From NCBI GenBank assembly GCA_026129905.1, contig JAHCHE010000001.1:248001-312000 (forward strand): a stretch of 64,000 bases of DNA, in the 5' to 3' direction. Made by a program: the position numbers and the translations under genes. The number at the start of each line of letters is the position of its first letter. The first letter of the stretch is position 1. The notes beneath the pieces are model-generated. The model was not told where the DNA came from and did no database searches. It worked only from the letters and a program-made list of their open reading frames with translations. Of the stretch, positions 26,043 to 34,357 are shown in pieces. The stretch comes from Bryobacteraceae bacterium (GTDB lineage Bacteria > Acidobacteriota > Terriglobia > Bryobacterales > Bryobacteraceae).

Positions 26043-26224
26043 TTAGTACAGGGTTTCACAAATACGGTTGCGTATCCGATTCGCATGTCATGTGAGGGGC
26101 AGGCCCGCGGCCTGCGGCAGCCTCTCAGGCCGCCCACACGGAGGCGGGCCGAGGGCCCGCCGCAGCTCAAGGAGCTGCCCCACGGCGCTGGATACGTCAC
26201 CGTAATTCCGAACAAGAGTACTTA
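26043..26224. repeat. Hairpin-rich element with imperfect terminal inverted repeats (MITE-like)
   Basis: A 182-bp element between TolC and the histidine kinase, most of the 379-bp gap. Ends TTAGTAC (26043-26049) and GTACTTA (26218-26224) are inverted. TACGGTTGCGTATCC (26063-26077) matches the complement of 26190-26204 at 13 of 15 bases. Inner arms GGGGCAG/CTGCCCC and a perfect hairpin GGCGGGCC/GGCCCGCC (26143-26161) nest inside. No transposase is encoded. It ends 7 bp before the kinase GTG start. It could be a MITE, a REP-like element or a regulatory structure. Confidence 0.55.
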
Positions 26225-26231
26225 GCGCCCG

Positions 26232-27326
26232 GTGGCGATTCTAACGAACTTCACAAAATCCCGGTGGCTGCCCGTCCTGCTGGTGGCCGTCAGCATCGCG
26301 ATCACCAGCGCGGGGCACTATCGCACGCCGAAGGACCTGATACTCTGGCACGGCATTTTCCAGAGGCTTTATTACCTGCCGGTGGTCTACGCGGCGATCG
26401 TGTTTGGCTGGGTCGGAGGACTGCTCACGGCCGCCGTGTGCGCGATCCTCTACATCCCGCACATCGCCACCACCTGGGCCGGCCATCCGCACTACTCGCT
26501 TGAGCAATACGCGGAAATCCTGATGTTCTTTGCCGTGGGCGGCGTCACGGGCATCCTGGCGGACCGGGAAAGGAAACGCAAGAAGGAGCTTCAGCAGACG
26601 GCCGAGGAACTGCGGCGCGTGTACCGGGAACTTCAGCAGAGCTTCGAACAGGTCAAGCGGGCCGACCGGCTGTCGGCCATCGGCCAGCTCGCGGCGGGCC
26701 TTGTGCACGAGATCCGCAACCCGCTTTCGAGCATCGACGGCGCGGCCGAGGTGATGGAGGAGCCCGATGTCACTCCGGAAATCCGCCAGGAAACGATCGG
26801 CATCATCCGCAAGGAGTGCGCGCGGCTGAATCGGTTGCTGACCAGCCTTCTGGATTTCGCCCGGCCGCGGCGGCCCGAGTGGCGGCAGGTGGACGTGGAC
26901 CGCGTGATCGACGCGGTGCTGAACCTCGTCCGGCACTCCGCCGGCAAGGGAATCGAGTTTGAAAAGGAAGTGGAGCCGCGGCTGCCGCGCCTGCTGTGCG
27001 ACGAGGAACAGCTTTCGCAGGTGATCCTCAATCTCGCGCTGAATTCCGTGCAAGCCATGCCGCGAGGCGGGCAGGTCCGCATCTCCGCGCGCAGCGAAAA
27101 CGGCGACGTCCTGATCCAGGTCTCGGACCAGGGGCCGGGCATCCCGCTCGAGCATCTCGACCGAGTCTTCGACCCGTTCTTCACCACCAAGGACAACGGC
27201 ACCGGGCTGGGGCTTTCGGTGGTCCACCAGATCGTAAGCCAGCACGGCGGCAGCGTCGCCGCCGCGCCGAACCGCGCCCGAGGCATCACGTTCTCGGTCC
27301 GCTTCCCGCTCTCAAAGGCGAGCTGA
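26232..27326 (+). CDS. NtrB-type membrane sensor histidine kinase
   Basis: A 364-residue sensor. Three or four N-terminal membrane segments (LPVLLVAVSIAITSAG, YYLPVVYAAIVFGWV, AEILMFFAVGGVTGIL) are followed by a coiled linker and the kinase core. The H-box is AGLVHEIRNPLSSIDGA, the N-box LNLALNSVQAMP, and the G-boxes DQGPGIP and GTGLGLSVVHQIV. There is no large periplasmic sensor domain. GTG 26232 has no good ribosome site, and the DNA just upstream is the inverted-repeat element. One base separates it from the regulator gene. Confidence 0.9.
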   Translation: MAILTNFTKSRWLPVLLVAVSIAITSAGHYRTPKDLILWHGIFQRLYYLPVVYAAIVFGWVGGLLTAAVCAILYIPHIATTWAGHPHYSLEQYAEILMFFAVGGVTGILADRERKRKKELQQTAEELRRVYRELQQSFEQVKRADRLSAIGQLAAGLVHEIRNPLSSIDGAAEVMEEPDVTPEIRQETIGIIRKECARLNRLLTSLLDFARPRRPEWRQVDVDRVIDAVLNLVRHSAGKGIEFEKEVEPRLPRLLCDEEQLSQVILNLALNSVQAMPRGGQVRISARSENGDVLIQVSDQGPGIPLEHLDRVFDPFFTTKDNGTGLGLSVVHQIVSQHGGSVAAAPNRARGITFSVRFPLSKAS

Positions 27327-27327
27327 G

Positions 27328-28701
27328 ATGGCCGGCGAACGCATTTTGGTGGTGGACGACGAGGCGAACCTCCGACGCGTCACCCAACTGAAGCTCCAGC
27401 AGGCCGGCTACGACGTTACAACGGCAGGCGGCGGCGAGGAGGCGCTCGAGCTGTTATCGCGCTCGGCGCAGGACCTGGTGGTCACCGACCTGAAAATGCC
27501 GGGCGTGTCCGGCATCGACCTGCTGCGCCGGGTGAAGGAGGACTACCCGGAGATCATCGTCATCGTGGTGACCGCGTTCGGAACGATCGAATCGGCGGTC
27601 GAGGCGATGAAACTTGGGGCCTACGACTACATCATCAAGCCGGTGCACGCCGACGCGCTGAAGCTCGTCGTGTCGCGCGCGCTGGAGCACCACAGCCTGC
27701 GCGAGGAGGTGCACCGGCTGCGCAGCGCGGTGGACCGCAAGTACGGCTTCGAGAATATCATCGGCCGCTCGAAAGCGCTGCTGGTGGTGCTGGACAACGC
27801 GGCCCGCGCCGCCAACAGCGATTCCACCGTGCTGATTCGCGGCGAGACCGGCACGGGTAAGGAACTGCTGGCCAAAGGCATCCACTTCAACAGCCCGCGC
27901 AAGGACAAGCCGTTCCTGACGATCAACTGCGGCGCGATTCCGCGGGAGCTGCTCGAATCGGAGTTGTTCGGCTATGCCAAAGGCTCGTTCACGGGAGCGC
28001 TGACAAACAAGAAGGGCAAGATCGAGCTGGCCGACGAGGGCACGCTGTTTCTGGACGAGATCGGCGAGATGCCGCTCGATTTACAGGTGAAGCTGCTGCG
28101 CCTGATCCAGGAGCGCGAGATCGAGAAGATCGGCGCGGCGGCGCCCGTCCGCGTCAACGTGCGCATCATCGCGGCCACCCACCGCAACCTGCCGGCGATG
28201 GTGGAAGACGGCGCGTTCCGCGAGGATCTCTACTACCGGCTCGCGGTCATTCCGCTGGCGCTGCCGCCGTTGCGCGAGCGGCCCGACGACGTTCCGGAGC
28301 TGGTCCAGGTGTTCTTCGATAAGTTCAAGCGGCGGCAGAACCGGCCGGATCTCGCGCTGCCTCCGTCGCTGCTGCCGTACTTTTCGGCTTACCGCTGGCC
28401 GGGCAACGTGCGCGAACTCGAGAACGTCATCGAGCGCCTGGTGGTGCTGGCGCCGGGGGAGCGGATCACCCTCGACGAACTGCCGGAATCGCTGCGCCTC
28501 GAGAAGCCGGTTCTCGAAGCGATCCAGTTGGAACTCCCCGCCGAGGGCATCAGCCTGGAAGCGGTGGAGCGCGAACTGGTGCGTCGCGCCCTGCAAAAAT
28601 GCAACTGGAACCAGACCCGCGCGGCGGCCTACCTCGATATCAGCCGCAAGATGCTGACCTACCGCATGGATAAGTTCGGCTTCGACCGTCCGGGAAACTA
28701 G
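27328..28701 (+). CDS. Sigma-54-dependent response regulator (NtrC/ZraR type)
   Basis: A 457-residue activator. The receiver domain has VVDDE and the phospho-acceptor Asp in VVTDLKMPG. The AAA+ domain has Walker A GETGTGKE, Walker B LFLDEIGEMP and the sigma-54 contact loop GSFTGA (a variant of GAFTGA). A Fis-type helix-turn-helix ends the protein (NWNQTRAAAYLDISRKMLTYRM). It is the partner of the kinase upstream. By position it probably controls the divergent Cu/Ag efflux operon, as ZraSR/CusSR-like systems do. This target is inferred. Confidence 0.92.
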   Translation: MAGERILVVDDEANLRRVTQLKLQQAGYDVTTAGGGEEALELLSRSAQDLVVTDLKMPGVSGIDLLRRVKEDYPEIIVIVVTAFGTIESAVEAMKLGAYDYIIKPVHADALKLVVSRALEHHSLREEVHRLRSAVDRKYGFENIIGRSKALLVVLDNAARAANSDSTVLIRGETGTGKELLAKGIHFNSPRKDKPFLTINCGAIPRELLESELFGYAKGSFTGALTNKKGKIELADEGTLFLDEIGEMPLDLQVKLLRLIQEREIEKIGAAAPVRVNVRIIAATHRNLPAMVEDGAFREDLYYRLAVIPLALPPLRERPDDVPELVQVFFDKFKRRQNRPDLALPPSLLPYFSAYRWPGNVRELENVIERLVVLAPGERITLDELPESLRLEKPVLEAIQLELPAEGISLEAVERELVRRALQKCNWNQTRAAAYLDISRKMLTYRMDKFGFDRPGN

Positions 28702-28737
28702 GCCGGCTTCGGCGGCCCCAATCGACGGGCGCGTGGC

Positions 28738-28754
28738 GCACGGTCTCACCGTGC
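28738..28754 (+). terminator. Hairpin after regulator gene
   Basis: GCACGGT (28738-28744) pairs perfectly with ACCGTGC (28748-28754) around a three-base loop, 36 bases after the regulator stop. No U-tract follows, so it may be a weak or factor-dependent terminator. Confidence 0.4.
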
Positions 28755-28924
28755 CGAGTGCACACTCATGTGGACTCTTGCGCCGACAAACCCACGACAA
28801 GCCCGGGCGTTCTACGCCGCGCCCGGTCGCAATTACGAACAATTCGCGGGAATAGCGCTTAGGTTTGCGGAAAATTCGCCCGAACCAAAAGACGGGCGGA
28901 TGGCGTGGCCGCGGGCGCGGCGGA

Positions 28925-29152
28925 TCACAGGACCTTGGGCGGAGGCAGGTCGCGGGCTTCGACGACGGACTGGAAACCTGCCCGCTTGTGGCTTCCGTCG
29001 CAGAACGGCTTGTTCTGCGAGTGGCCGCACCGGCAAAGGCTGATCACCGTCCGGCCTCCGAGTCCGAACTGCTTGCCGGTCTGATCGCAAATCACGAAAT
29101 CGCCCTCCAGGCGAACTGACCCGTCGTTGCTAACCGTAACCTTCGTTGGCAT
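28925..29152 (-). CDS. CDGSH iron-sulfur domain protein
   Basis: A 75-residue protein with the complete CDGSH cluster site: C40, C42, C51 and H55 in CRCGHSQNKPFCDGSH. These residues bind a redox-active [2Fe-2S] cluster (three Cys, one His). The single domain is full-length for the small bacterial type. The physiological role is unknown. It stands 47 bp downstream of the DUF72 gene on the same strand. Confidence 0.9.
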   Translation of the reverse strand: MPTKVTVSNDGSVRLEGDFVICDQTGKQFGLGGRTVISLCRCGHSQNKPFCDGSHKRAGFQSVVEARDLPPPKVL

Positions 29153-29199
29153 GATTTGGATGGTAGCAGGGCGGACGCCTTCGCGGCCGGGGCGGCGCG

Positions 29200-29955
29200 T
29201 CAGGCTCGGTCGAGCGCTTCCATCAGTTGGCGAGCATTCTCAACGGCATGACCTCCAAGGTCGTTGTTGAAGTAAGCGTAGACGGAGCGCCCCTGATTCG
29301 TCCAGCGCCGGATTCGCCGTGCGTCCTCCTGAATGTCCTCGGGCGGATAAGCGCCGTGGTAACGGGCGTCGGCAGGTCCGTGCCGGCGCAGGTAGACGAA
29401 CCGGGCGCCGTTGGGCTCATGCGTTGCGCTGCCTTTCATATCGTGAAGGCAGATGGCGGCCCGCTGGCGATCGAGCGCTCGATAGACCTCGTCGCAGAGC
29501 CAGTCGGCGCTCCGGAATTCGACGGCGAGTTTCCAGGGACGGCCCGCCAGTTCCCTGATTTCCTCGAGGTAGCCTTCCAGCCGCTCCACGTTCCTCCGCA
29601 TGTTCGGCGGAAGCTGTATCAGCAGCGGAGCGCGCTGCCTGGGCGCCAGCGTTTCCAGGATCTCCAGGAAATTGGCGGTAAACTGCCGGCAATTCTTGAG
29701 TTTCTTGAAGTGCGTGATGCCGCGCCACAGCTTCACGGCGAACAGGAAGCCCTTCGGCGTCTGACGGGCCCACTGTTCCAGACCCGCCGCCCTCGGAAAC
29801 CGGTAGAAGGTGACGTTCAGCTCGACGGTTGGAAAGGTCCGGGCGTAGTGCGAAAGCCATTCGGCCTGCCGGAGTCCCTTGGGGTAGAAGAGACCGGCCC
29901 AATGCTTGTAATTGAAGCCGCTGGTTCCGATGTACGCTTTGGCCGCCTTGCTCAT
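29200..29955 (-). CDS. DUF72 family protein
   Basis: A 251-residue protein with the DUF72 start (YIGTSGFNYKHWAGLFYPKG) and the TIM-barrel-like motifs VELNVTFYRFP and LAVEFRSADW. DUF72 proteins are widespread and uncharacterised, proposed to be linked to DNA/RNA or metal metabolism. Length and motifs are normal. It is probably co-transcribed with the CDGSH gene. Confidence 0.88.
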   Translation of the reverse strand: MSKAAKAYIGTSGFNYKHWAGLFYPKGLRQAEWLSHYARTFPTVELNVTFYRFPRAAGLEQWARQTPKGFLFAVKLWRGITHFKKLKNCRQFTANFLEILETLAPRQRAPLLIQLPPNMRRNVERLEGYLEEIRELAGRPWKLAVEFRSADWLCDEVYRALDRQRAAICLHDMKGSATHEPNGARFVYLRRHGPADARYHGAYPPEDIQEDARRIRRWTNQGRSVYAYFNNDLGGHAVENARQLMEALDRA

Positions 29956-30033
29956 GCCGCGCCGGAGAAGGCCCCTGCCCGTGTGGGAGACTGCTGCCTC
30001 GCGGCCTCGGTTACAGCCCGGCGGCGGCGCGCT

Positions 30034-31440
30034 CTACATCTCGTGCGCCGCTTCAAAGCCCATCAGCCGGCCCATGCGTTCGATGTCGCGGACATGGTCG
30101 CCGTAGAAGACCACCCGGTGAAGGCCGTGCGAAAACGAGCGGAGCCATTTTTCCGCATTGCTGACCCGCGTGCGGATCTGGCAGCGGCAGCCGCGGTCGC
30201 TGTCCACCGGCCCGGTGACCTCCGCCGTCGAGAGGAGGCACTTGCCGGGTCCGACAAACCGCGCGACGGTGACGGTCTCGCCGGACGGCATCAGCACCTG
30301 GAGCACGGCGCCTTCGTTGGTCTCCAGGTGGTTCCGGATAATGTAGGGCGACGCCGGACCGTTGATCCCCTTCATCCGGGTGGCCGCCACGCAGTGCGCG
30401 TGGATCACCTCGTTCCGGCTGATGTCGAAGACGGGATCGGAAACGAAGCCCGGCATGCCCGAGTACGATGTCACCAGCATCTGGGTCATCGTCGAGTTGA
30501 TGTCCGCCTCGCAGACGCCGTACAAGCCGGCGTCGTTGAATTTCGACCAGGCGATGCACGGATACCCGGGGAGCGTGTCGGCGGCGAGGCTGCCGAAGCA
30601 ATCGATCGTCAGCGCGTTCGCCTTTTCGTCCTTCAGCATCCGGGCGAGCGCCAGGTAGAAGCGCAGTCCGTCGCGGATCTCCTTGGGCGAAGGTTCCACC
30701 ACCCGCAGGGCGCCGCTTACGAACTCGTCGGCCGCCTTCTGCGCCTCGCGTTCGTCGACGGCGTCGAACCGCGACTTGAACTCTGGTCCGGTGACGAAAC
30801 GGAAGCCAGTCCCGAATTCGCGGGTGAAGGAATCCGTCAGCTCCTGGCGGCCCGCCGGCGTCTGGGCGCCGACCAGCACCTTGCTCTTTCGGAGGTGGCG
30901 GACGGTGCGGAACGAGCGCATGTACGGATCGAGGTCGCCGTAGCTGGAGGTGGCGACGACATCCACTTTTTTCTTACCCTTCCTCTGCCATTCGGCGATG
31001 CTCGACCAGGCGTGGGTGGCGTACGGACGCGAGAAGAACAGCGACGGAACCTTCATTCCGTCCATGAGGGCGCCGAGCGCCGGAGTGGGCTGCGCCAGGG
31101 GAATCAACAGGGCGCCGTCGATGTCGTCCGCCTTGGCGAGCCACGCCTTGGCATCTTCGGCCGTGCGAAGAACGTCGCCGCCGGTGAAGCGAACGCTGGC
31201 GGCGTTGGCGCGTTCCACCTCGGCCAGCCGCGCCTCGATCTCCCGAATCTCCGCCGGGACGTCGAGAGTCGGCTTGGGCCAGTGCACATGTGGGGTGGAT
31301 AGGTACAGCTTGGCAAGCGCGGCGGGCTCGTTCCAGGGCATCGAGTCGGGCAACGCGGCGCGCAGCCAGGGCGAGGCGGCGGCGCCGCATAGCGATAGGC
31401 CAAAGCGGCGGCGGGTTATAGGGAATAGAGCCGTTGACAT
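30034..31440 (-). CDS. L-fucose isomerase-like protein with Tat signal
   Basis: A protein of about 468 residues in the fucose/arabinose isomerase-like superfamily. The N-terminus has a Tat-type signal (RRRFGLSLCGAAASPWL), which is odd for a sugar isomerase fold but common in acidobacterial versions. The FucI-like C-terminal part includes GDVLRTAEDAKAWL, EADINSTMTQML and GFVSDPVFD. ATG 31440 is chosen because AGAGGA is about 6 bases upstream. Whether it acts in a fucose pathway or has lost catalysis is unclear. Confidence 0.72.
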   Translation of the reverse strand: MSTALFPITRRRFGLSLCGAAASPWLRAALPDSMPWNEPAALAKLYLSTPHVHWPKPTLDVPAEIREIEARLAEVERANAASVRFTGGDVLRTAEDAKAWLAKADDIDGALLIPLAQPTPALGALMDGMKVPSLFFSRPYATHAWSSIAEWQRKGKKKVDVVATSSYGDLDPYMRSFRTVRHLRKSKVLVGAQTPAGRQELTDSFTREFGTGFRFVTGPEFKSRFDAVDEREAQKAADEFVSGALRVVEPSPKEIRDGLRFYLALARMLKDEKANALTIDCFGSLAADTLPGYPCIAWSKFNDAGLYGVCEADINSTMTQMLVTSYSGMPGFVSDPVFDISRNEVIHAHCVAATRMKGINGPASPYIIRNHLETNEGAVLQVLMPSGETVTVARFVGPGKCLLSTAEVTGPVDSDRGCRCQIRTRVSNAEKWLRSFSHGLHRVVFYGDHVRDIERMGRLMGFEAAHEM

Positions 31441-31588
31441 ATGAATCCTCTTTCGATGAGCCCCGCCGGCCGCGCGGCGTCGGCGCAAGAAAACCCGGCC
31501 GCGGGACACATCTCCGCAATATCACGACTTACGGACCTTGTCAACCGAATATTTGCCGAGGCGGCAAAGGCCGGCAAGACCCTAATCG

Positions 31589-32653
31589 TCAGGACGGTCG
31601 CGACGGTTCCCCGCGGCGTGGTCGAAACAGTCTACCCAGAATCCCCGGCCCCCAGGAAAAGGACTGTGTTCGGAGCCGCAACCTGTGGACGAGGCGTCTG
31701 ACGGCTATGGAACGCTTCTTCCCTCTCACGTCGAAGATGTTCGACTCGGGGGCATCCGTCAGTAGAGTCGCAATACAGGAGAAACTCGAACTCGAGTCGA
31801 TAATGAGAAACTGACACCTGGCCAAAAGGTAGAGATCGATGAGCGCTTCACAGCCGATCTCGACGGGGTCCGGCCGGGTCGGACTCGTGTGGATGGGCAA
31901 GCCCGCCGCCGGCGGATACCAGTGCGGCGCCGTGATCGCGCCCGGATAGTTCTTCTCGAACATCCGCTCGATTTCCAGGTTGTCGGTCGCCAGGAAGACC
32001 TGGAGCCGGGGATCCTTCCGCAACAGGGAGTTCAGCTTCCTGAGAATCGCCCAGAGGCGCGCCTGGTGGTCCGAATAACGGACGTGTACGCCCACCGCAG
32101 GTCCCGCGCGCAGACGCGGCGCCAACCGATTCACCCGCTCAACAAGCGAGGGGTGGAGCATGAGATCGCGCCCTATCAACTGCCGCAGAATCTCGCGGTT
32201 GGTGAGCGGCGCAAGGCCGGCGAACGATCCGGTGAAATGAGGGCGCAGCAATTTCATCCCGTGGCTGTAGAGCCACATCACGAGAACGTCTTCCTCGTAA
32301 TCCAGGCGCTGAATATCCACCGATGAGGACTGCCAGAGTTCGGGCCGGCTACGGTATCGGTCCCGCAGGACGGCAACGGAATCCGTAAGGCAGCCGCGCC
32401 ACACGGCCGGCCTTACCGAATCGGTGACCGGAATGACGTCCGCGGGACTGGCGGAAGGGCACTGAAAGAAGCGAAAAAAACTGTTCGCGCCGTCGCCCGA
32501 ATAGTAACGATCGGTCCAATCGACGAGCAGCCTCCGTCCAGCAAGGCGGGCGTACAGGAGCCCCGTCAGAACCGACTCCATCCGGTTCCCGAGCCCGGAA
32601 TGGCCCTTGACCAGCAGGAACTTGTTCGGCGTCATCGGCAGCCCGGCATCCAT
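31589..32653 (-). CDS. NodZ-like fucosyltransferase family protein
   Basis: A glycosyltransferase-like protein of about 354 residues. The conserved motif GVHVRYSDH matches the HxR donor-binding motif of NodZ/FUT8-type fucosyltransferases, and FLLVKGHSGLGNRM at the start and IIDSSSSFSCIA near the end also fit. It probably moves a GDP-sugar onto a glycan. Start ATG 32653 or 32635; further upstream the frame stays open but without family similarity. It faces the GHMP kinase across a long motif-rich gap. Confidence 0.68.
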   Translation of the reverse strand: MDAGLPMTPNKFLLVKGHSGLGNRMESVLTGLLYARLAGRRLLVDWTDRYYSGDGANSFFRFFQCPSASPADVIPVTDSVRPAVWRGCLTDSVAVLRDRYRSRPELWQSSSVDIQRLDYEEDVLVMWLYSHGMKLLRPHFTGSFAGLAPLTNREILRQLIGRDLMLHPSLVERVNRLAPRLRAGPAVGVHVRYSDHQARLWAILRKLNSLLRKDPRLQVFLATDNLEIERMFEKNYPGAITAPHWYPPAAGLPIHTSPTRPDPVEIGCEALIDLYLLARCQFLIIDSSSSFSCIATLLTDAPESNIFDVRGKKRSIAVRRLVHRLRLRTQSFSWGPGILGRLFRPRRGEPSRPS

Positions 32654-32875
32654 GCGATTAAAGCATAGAACCTCCCGGTTGCGGCGAGTGCCAGGGGAAA
32701 AGCGACCGGGAATTCGCGGAAGGTCGTAGGCCGCCAAGGCCGCTCCCGATTGGCGCCGTCCGGCCCGGTCACGCTTCGATTTCTTCCAATTCACTCCTAT
32801 TTCCAATCGATTAGCCGGAACGCGGGGCGGTTTCCCCTCGGGCGTGTGGTAAGAAAGCTATGATGGGGCGCCGGA

Positions 32876-33265
32876 ACGCATCGCTTTCGCCGTTTGGTCG
32901 TCAAACCCGCCCATCCCCTCCCGCGGCGGCGAACCTGCGCCCGCGCGACGCATCGCGTAATCACATGCGTCGCGGCGTTGCCGCATCGGGCCCAGCGAAC
33001 GCCTTAAACCCTTTCCAGTCAGCAGTGTACCTCTACTCCTCCATTCCGCGCGCATTTTCCAAAATTTTTTGCAACATGCGTCGCGGGCCGGCGCGTGGCG
33101 CCCCGGCAGGTCCGTCGCTCTCCGGTGACGCATCGCTCGGCCGAATGCGTCACCGCCCCCGCCACTTTCGTCACCCGCCACTCGTTACCATGCGTTTTTT
33201 CAGCAACTTACCGGCCACCGGCATGGCGACGCGATCTTCTTGCGAAGTTCTCGCGGATGCGTCAC
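32876..33265. repeat. Cluster of eight ATGCGTC-type motifs including two palindromes
   Basis: The 6-base core ATGCGT/ACGCAT occurs at 32876, 32948, 32965, 33076, 33128, 33145, 33190 and 33257. Two pairs form inverted repeats with the same 11-bp spacer: GACGCAT (32947-32953) with ATGCGTC (32965-32971), and GTGACGCAT (33125-33133 region) with ATGCGTCAC (33145-33153). The spacing suggests a dimeric binding site. In unbiased DNA about 0.2 copies would be expected in this length. The regulator is not identified. Confidence 0.6.
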
Positions 33266-33293
33266 CACCCGCCGGTCCCCTTCCCGTTTCTTC

Positions 33294-33323
33294 TTGCCAT
33301 CTCCGCGGACGGGACGCGATAAT
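33294..33323 (+). promoter_or_regulatory. Sigma-70-type promoter for GHMP kinase gene
   Basis: TTGCCA (33294-33299) and GATAAT (33318-33323) are separated by 18 bp; each matches the consensus at five of six positions. The likely start site near 33330 leaves only about 7 bases before ATG 33337, with no Shine-Dalgarno, so the mRNA may be leaderless. Confidence 0.55.
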
Positions 33324-33336
33324 TGCCTCCAGTACC

Positions 33337-34350
33337 ATGAGAATTCATTCCAAGGCGCCCTGCCGCGTCGATCTCGCCGGGGGCACGCTCGATATCTGGC
33401 CCATCTGTCTCTATCACGACGGCGCCGTCACCGTGAATTTCGCGGTCAACCGCTACGCCAGTTGCCTCCTCCAGACGCGCGACGACGCGAAAATCGTCCT
33501 CCGGTCTCGCGACATGGGCGGCGAGGAAGTCTTCGATTCCATCGACGCGCTGGCCACCGCCGCGGGCCGCTACAAGCTCCCGCTCCCCGCCTGGCAACTG
33601 CGTTATTTCCGCCCGAAGATGGGCCTTGCCCTCGAGACCGATTCCGAGGCCCCCGCCGGCGCAGGCATCTCCGGTTCTTCCGCGCTCATCATCGCCATCA
33701 ACGCCGCCCTGAACAAGCTCCTCGACCTGCGGCTCAGCATCGAGCGCATTCGCGAAATCTCGCAGAATATCGAATCCCAAATCATCCGCGTCCCCACCGG
33801 CGCCCAGGACTACTATCCCGCCATGTATGGCGGCGTCAGCGCCGTCGAACTCTCCCCCGGCGGCATCGTCCGCCGGGCCCTCCCCATCGACTTCGACGAA
33901 CTGAACCGGCGTGCCGTCCTCGTTTACACCGGCGTCCCTCGCAACTCCGGCATCAACAACTGGGAAGTTATGAAGGCCCACATCGACGGCGACCGCAAGG
34001 TCCACCGGAATTTCGAGCGTATCGCCGCCATCGCCCAGGGCATGCGCGCCGCCCTCGAAAAGGCCGACTGGGACGAGGCGGGCCGCCTCCTCCGCCAGGA
34101 ATGGACCCACCGCCGCAAGAACGCTCCCGGCATCACGACGCCGCTGATCGATCGGCTCGTAAAGGCGACCGGTCCGGCCGGCGTCCTTGGGGCCAAGGTC
34201 TGCGGCGCCGGCGGCGGCGGATGCGTCTTCTTCCTCGTCAAGCCCGACGCCAAGTCCCGCGTTGAAGCCATCGTCGAAAAGGAAGGCGGCCAGACGCTCC
34301 CGATCGCCGTCGCTCCAAAAGGCGTCGCCGTAAAGGCGGAACGGGAATAG
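33337..34350 (+). CDS. GHMP-family sugar kinase
   Basis: A kinase of 337 residues starting at ATG 33337. It has the three GHMP motifs: KAPCRVDLAGGTLD, PAGAGISGSSALIIAINAAL (ATP loop) and AKVCGAGGGGCVFF. TGAQDYYPAMYGG resembles galactokinase/fucokinase/heptose-7-phosphate kinase relatives. The substrate could be heptose 7-phosphate or a free sugar such as fucose; the nearby fucose-isomerase-like and fucosyltransferase-like genes make fucose plausible but unproven. It is followed after 7 bp by a CPBP protease gene. Confidence 0.85.
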   Translation: MRIHSKAPCRVDLAGGTLDIWPICLYHDGAVTVNFAVNRYASCLLQTRDDAKIVLRSRDMGGEEVFDSIDALATAAGRYKLPLPAWQLRYFRPKMGLALETDSEAPAGAGISGSSALIIAINAALNKLLDLRLSIERIREISQNIESQIIRVPTGAQDYYPAMYGGVSAVELSPGGIVRRALPIDFDELNRRAVLVYTGVPRNSGINNWEVMKAHIDGDRKVHRNFERIAAIAQGMRAALEKADWDEAGRLLRQEWTHRRKNAPGITTPLIDRLVKATGPAGVLGAKVCGAGGGGCVFFLVKPDAKSRVEAIVEKEGGQTLPIAVAPKGVAVKAERE

Positions 34351-34357
34351 CATCGTC

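Larger units (their letters stand above)
32654..33336. other. 683-bp gap with motif cluster, no gene recognised
   Basis: The gap lies between the divergent glycosyltransferase (minus) and GHMP kinase (plus) genes. Open frames here are GC artefacts: no conserved start, ribosome site or domain. It contains the ATGCGTC motif cluster (32876-33265) and, at its right end, a promoter. An A/T patch (ccaaaattttttgcaaca, about 33060) stands out from the surrounding GC-rich sequence. Confidence 0.6.

Noticed and set aside
29227-31302. A 691-residue frame antisense to DUF72 and the FucI-like gene
   Set aside because: It spans two real genes in opposite sense and shows no domain pattern.
31441-31701. Possible 86-residue plus-strand gene
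   Set aside because: No recognisable domain; it partly overlaps the glycosyltransferase gene in antisense and is probably chance.
32860-33336. N-terminal extension of the GHMP kinase reading frame
   Set aside because: Its sequence is low-complexity, overlaps the ATGCGTC motif cluster and lies upstream of the promoter; the kinase homology begins at 33337.
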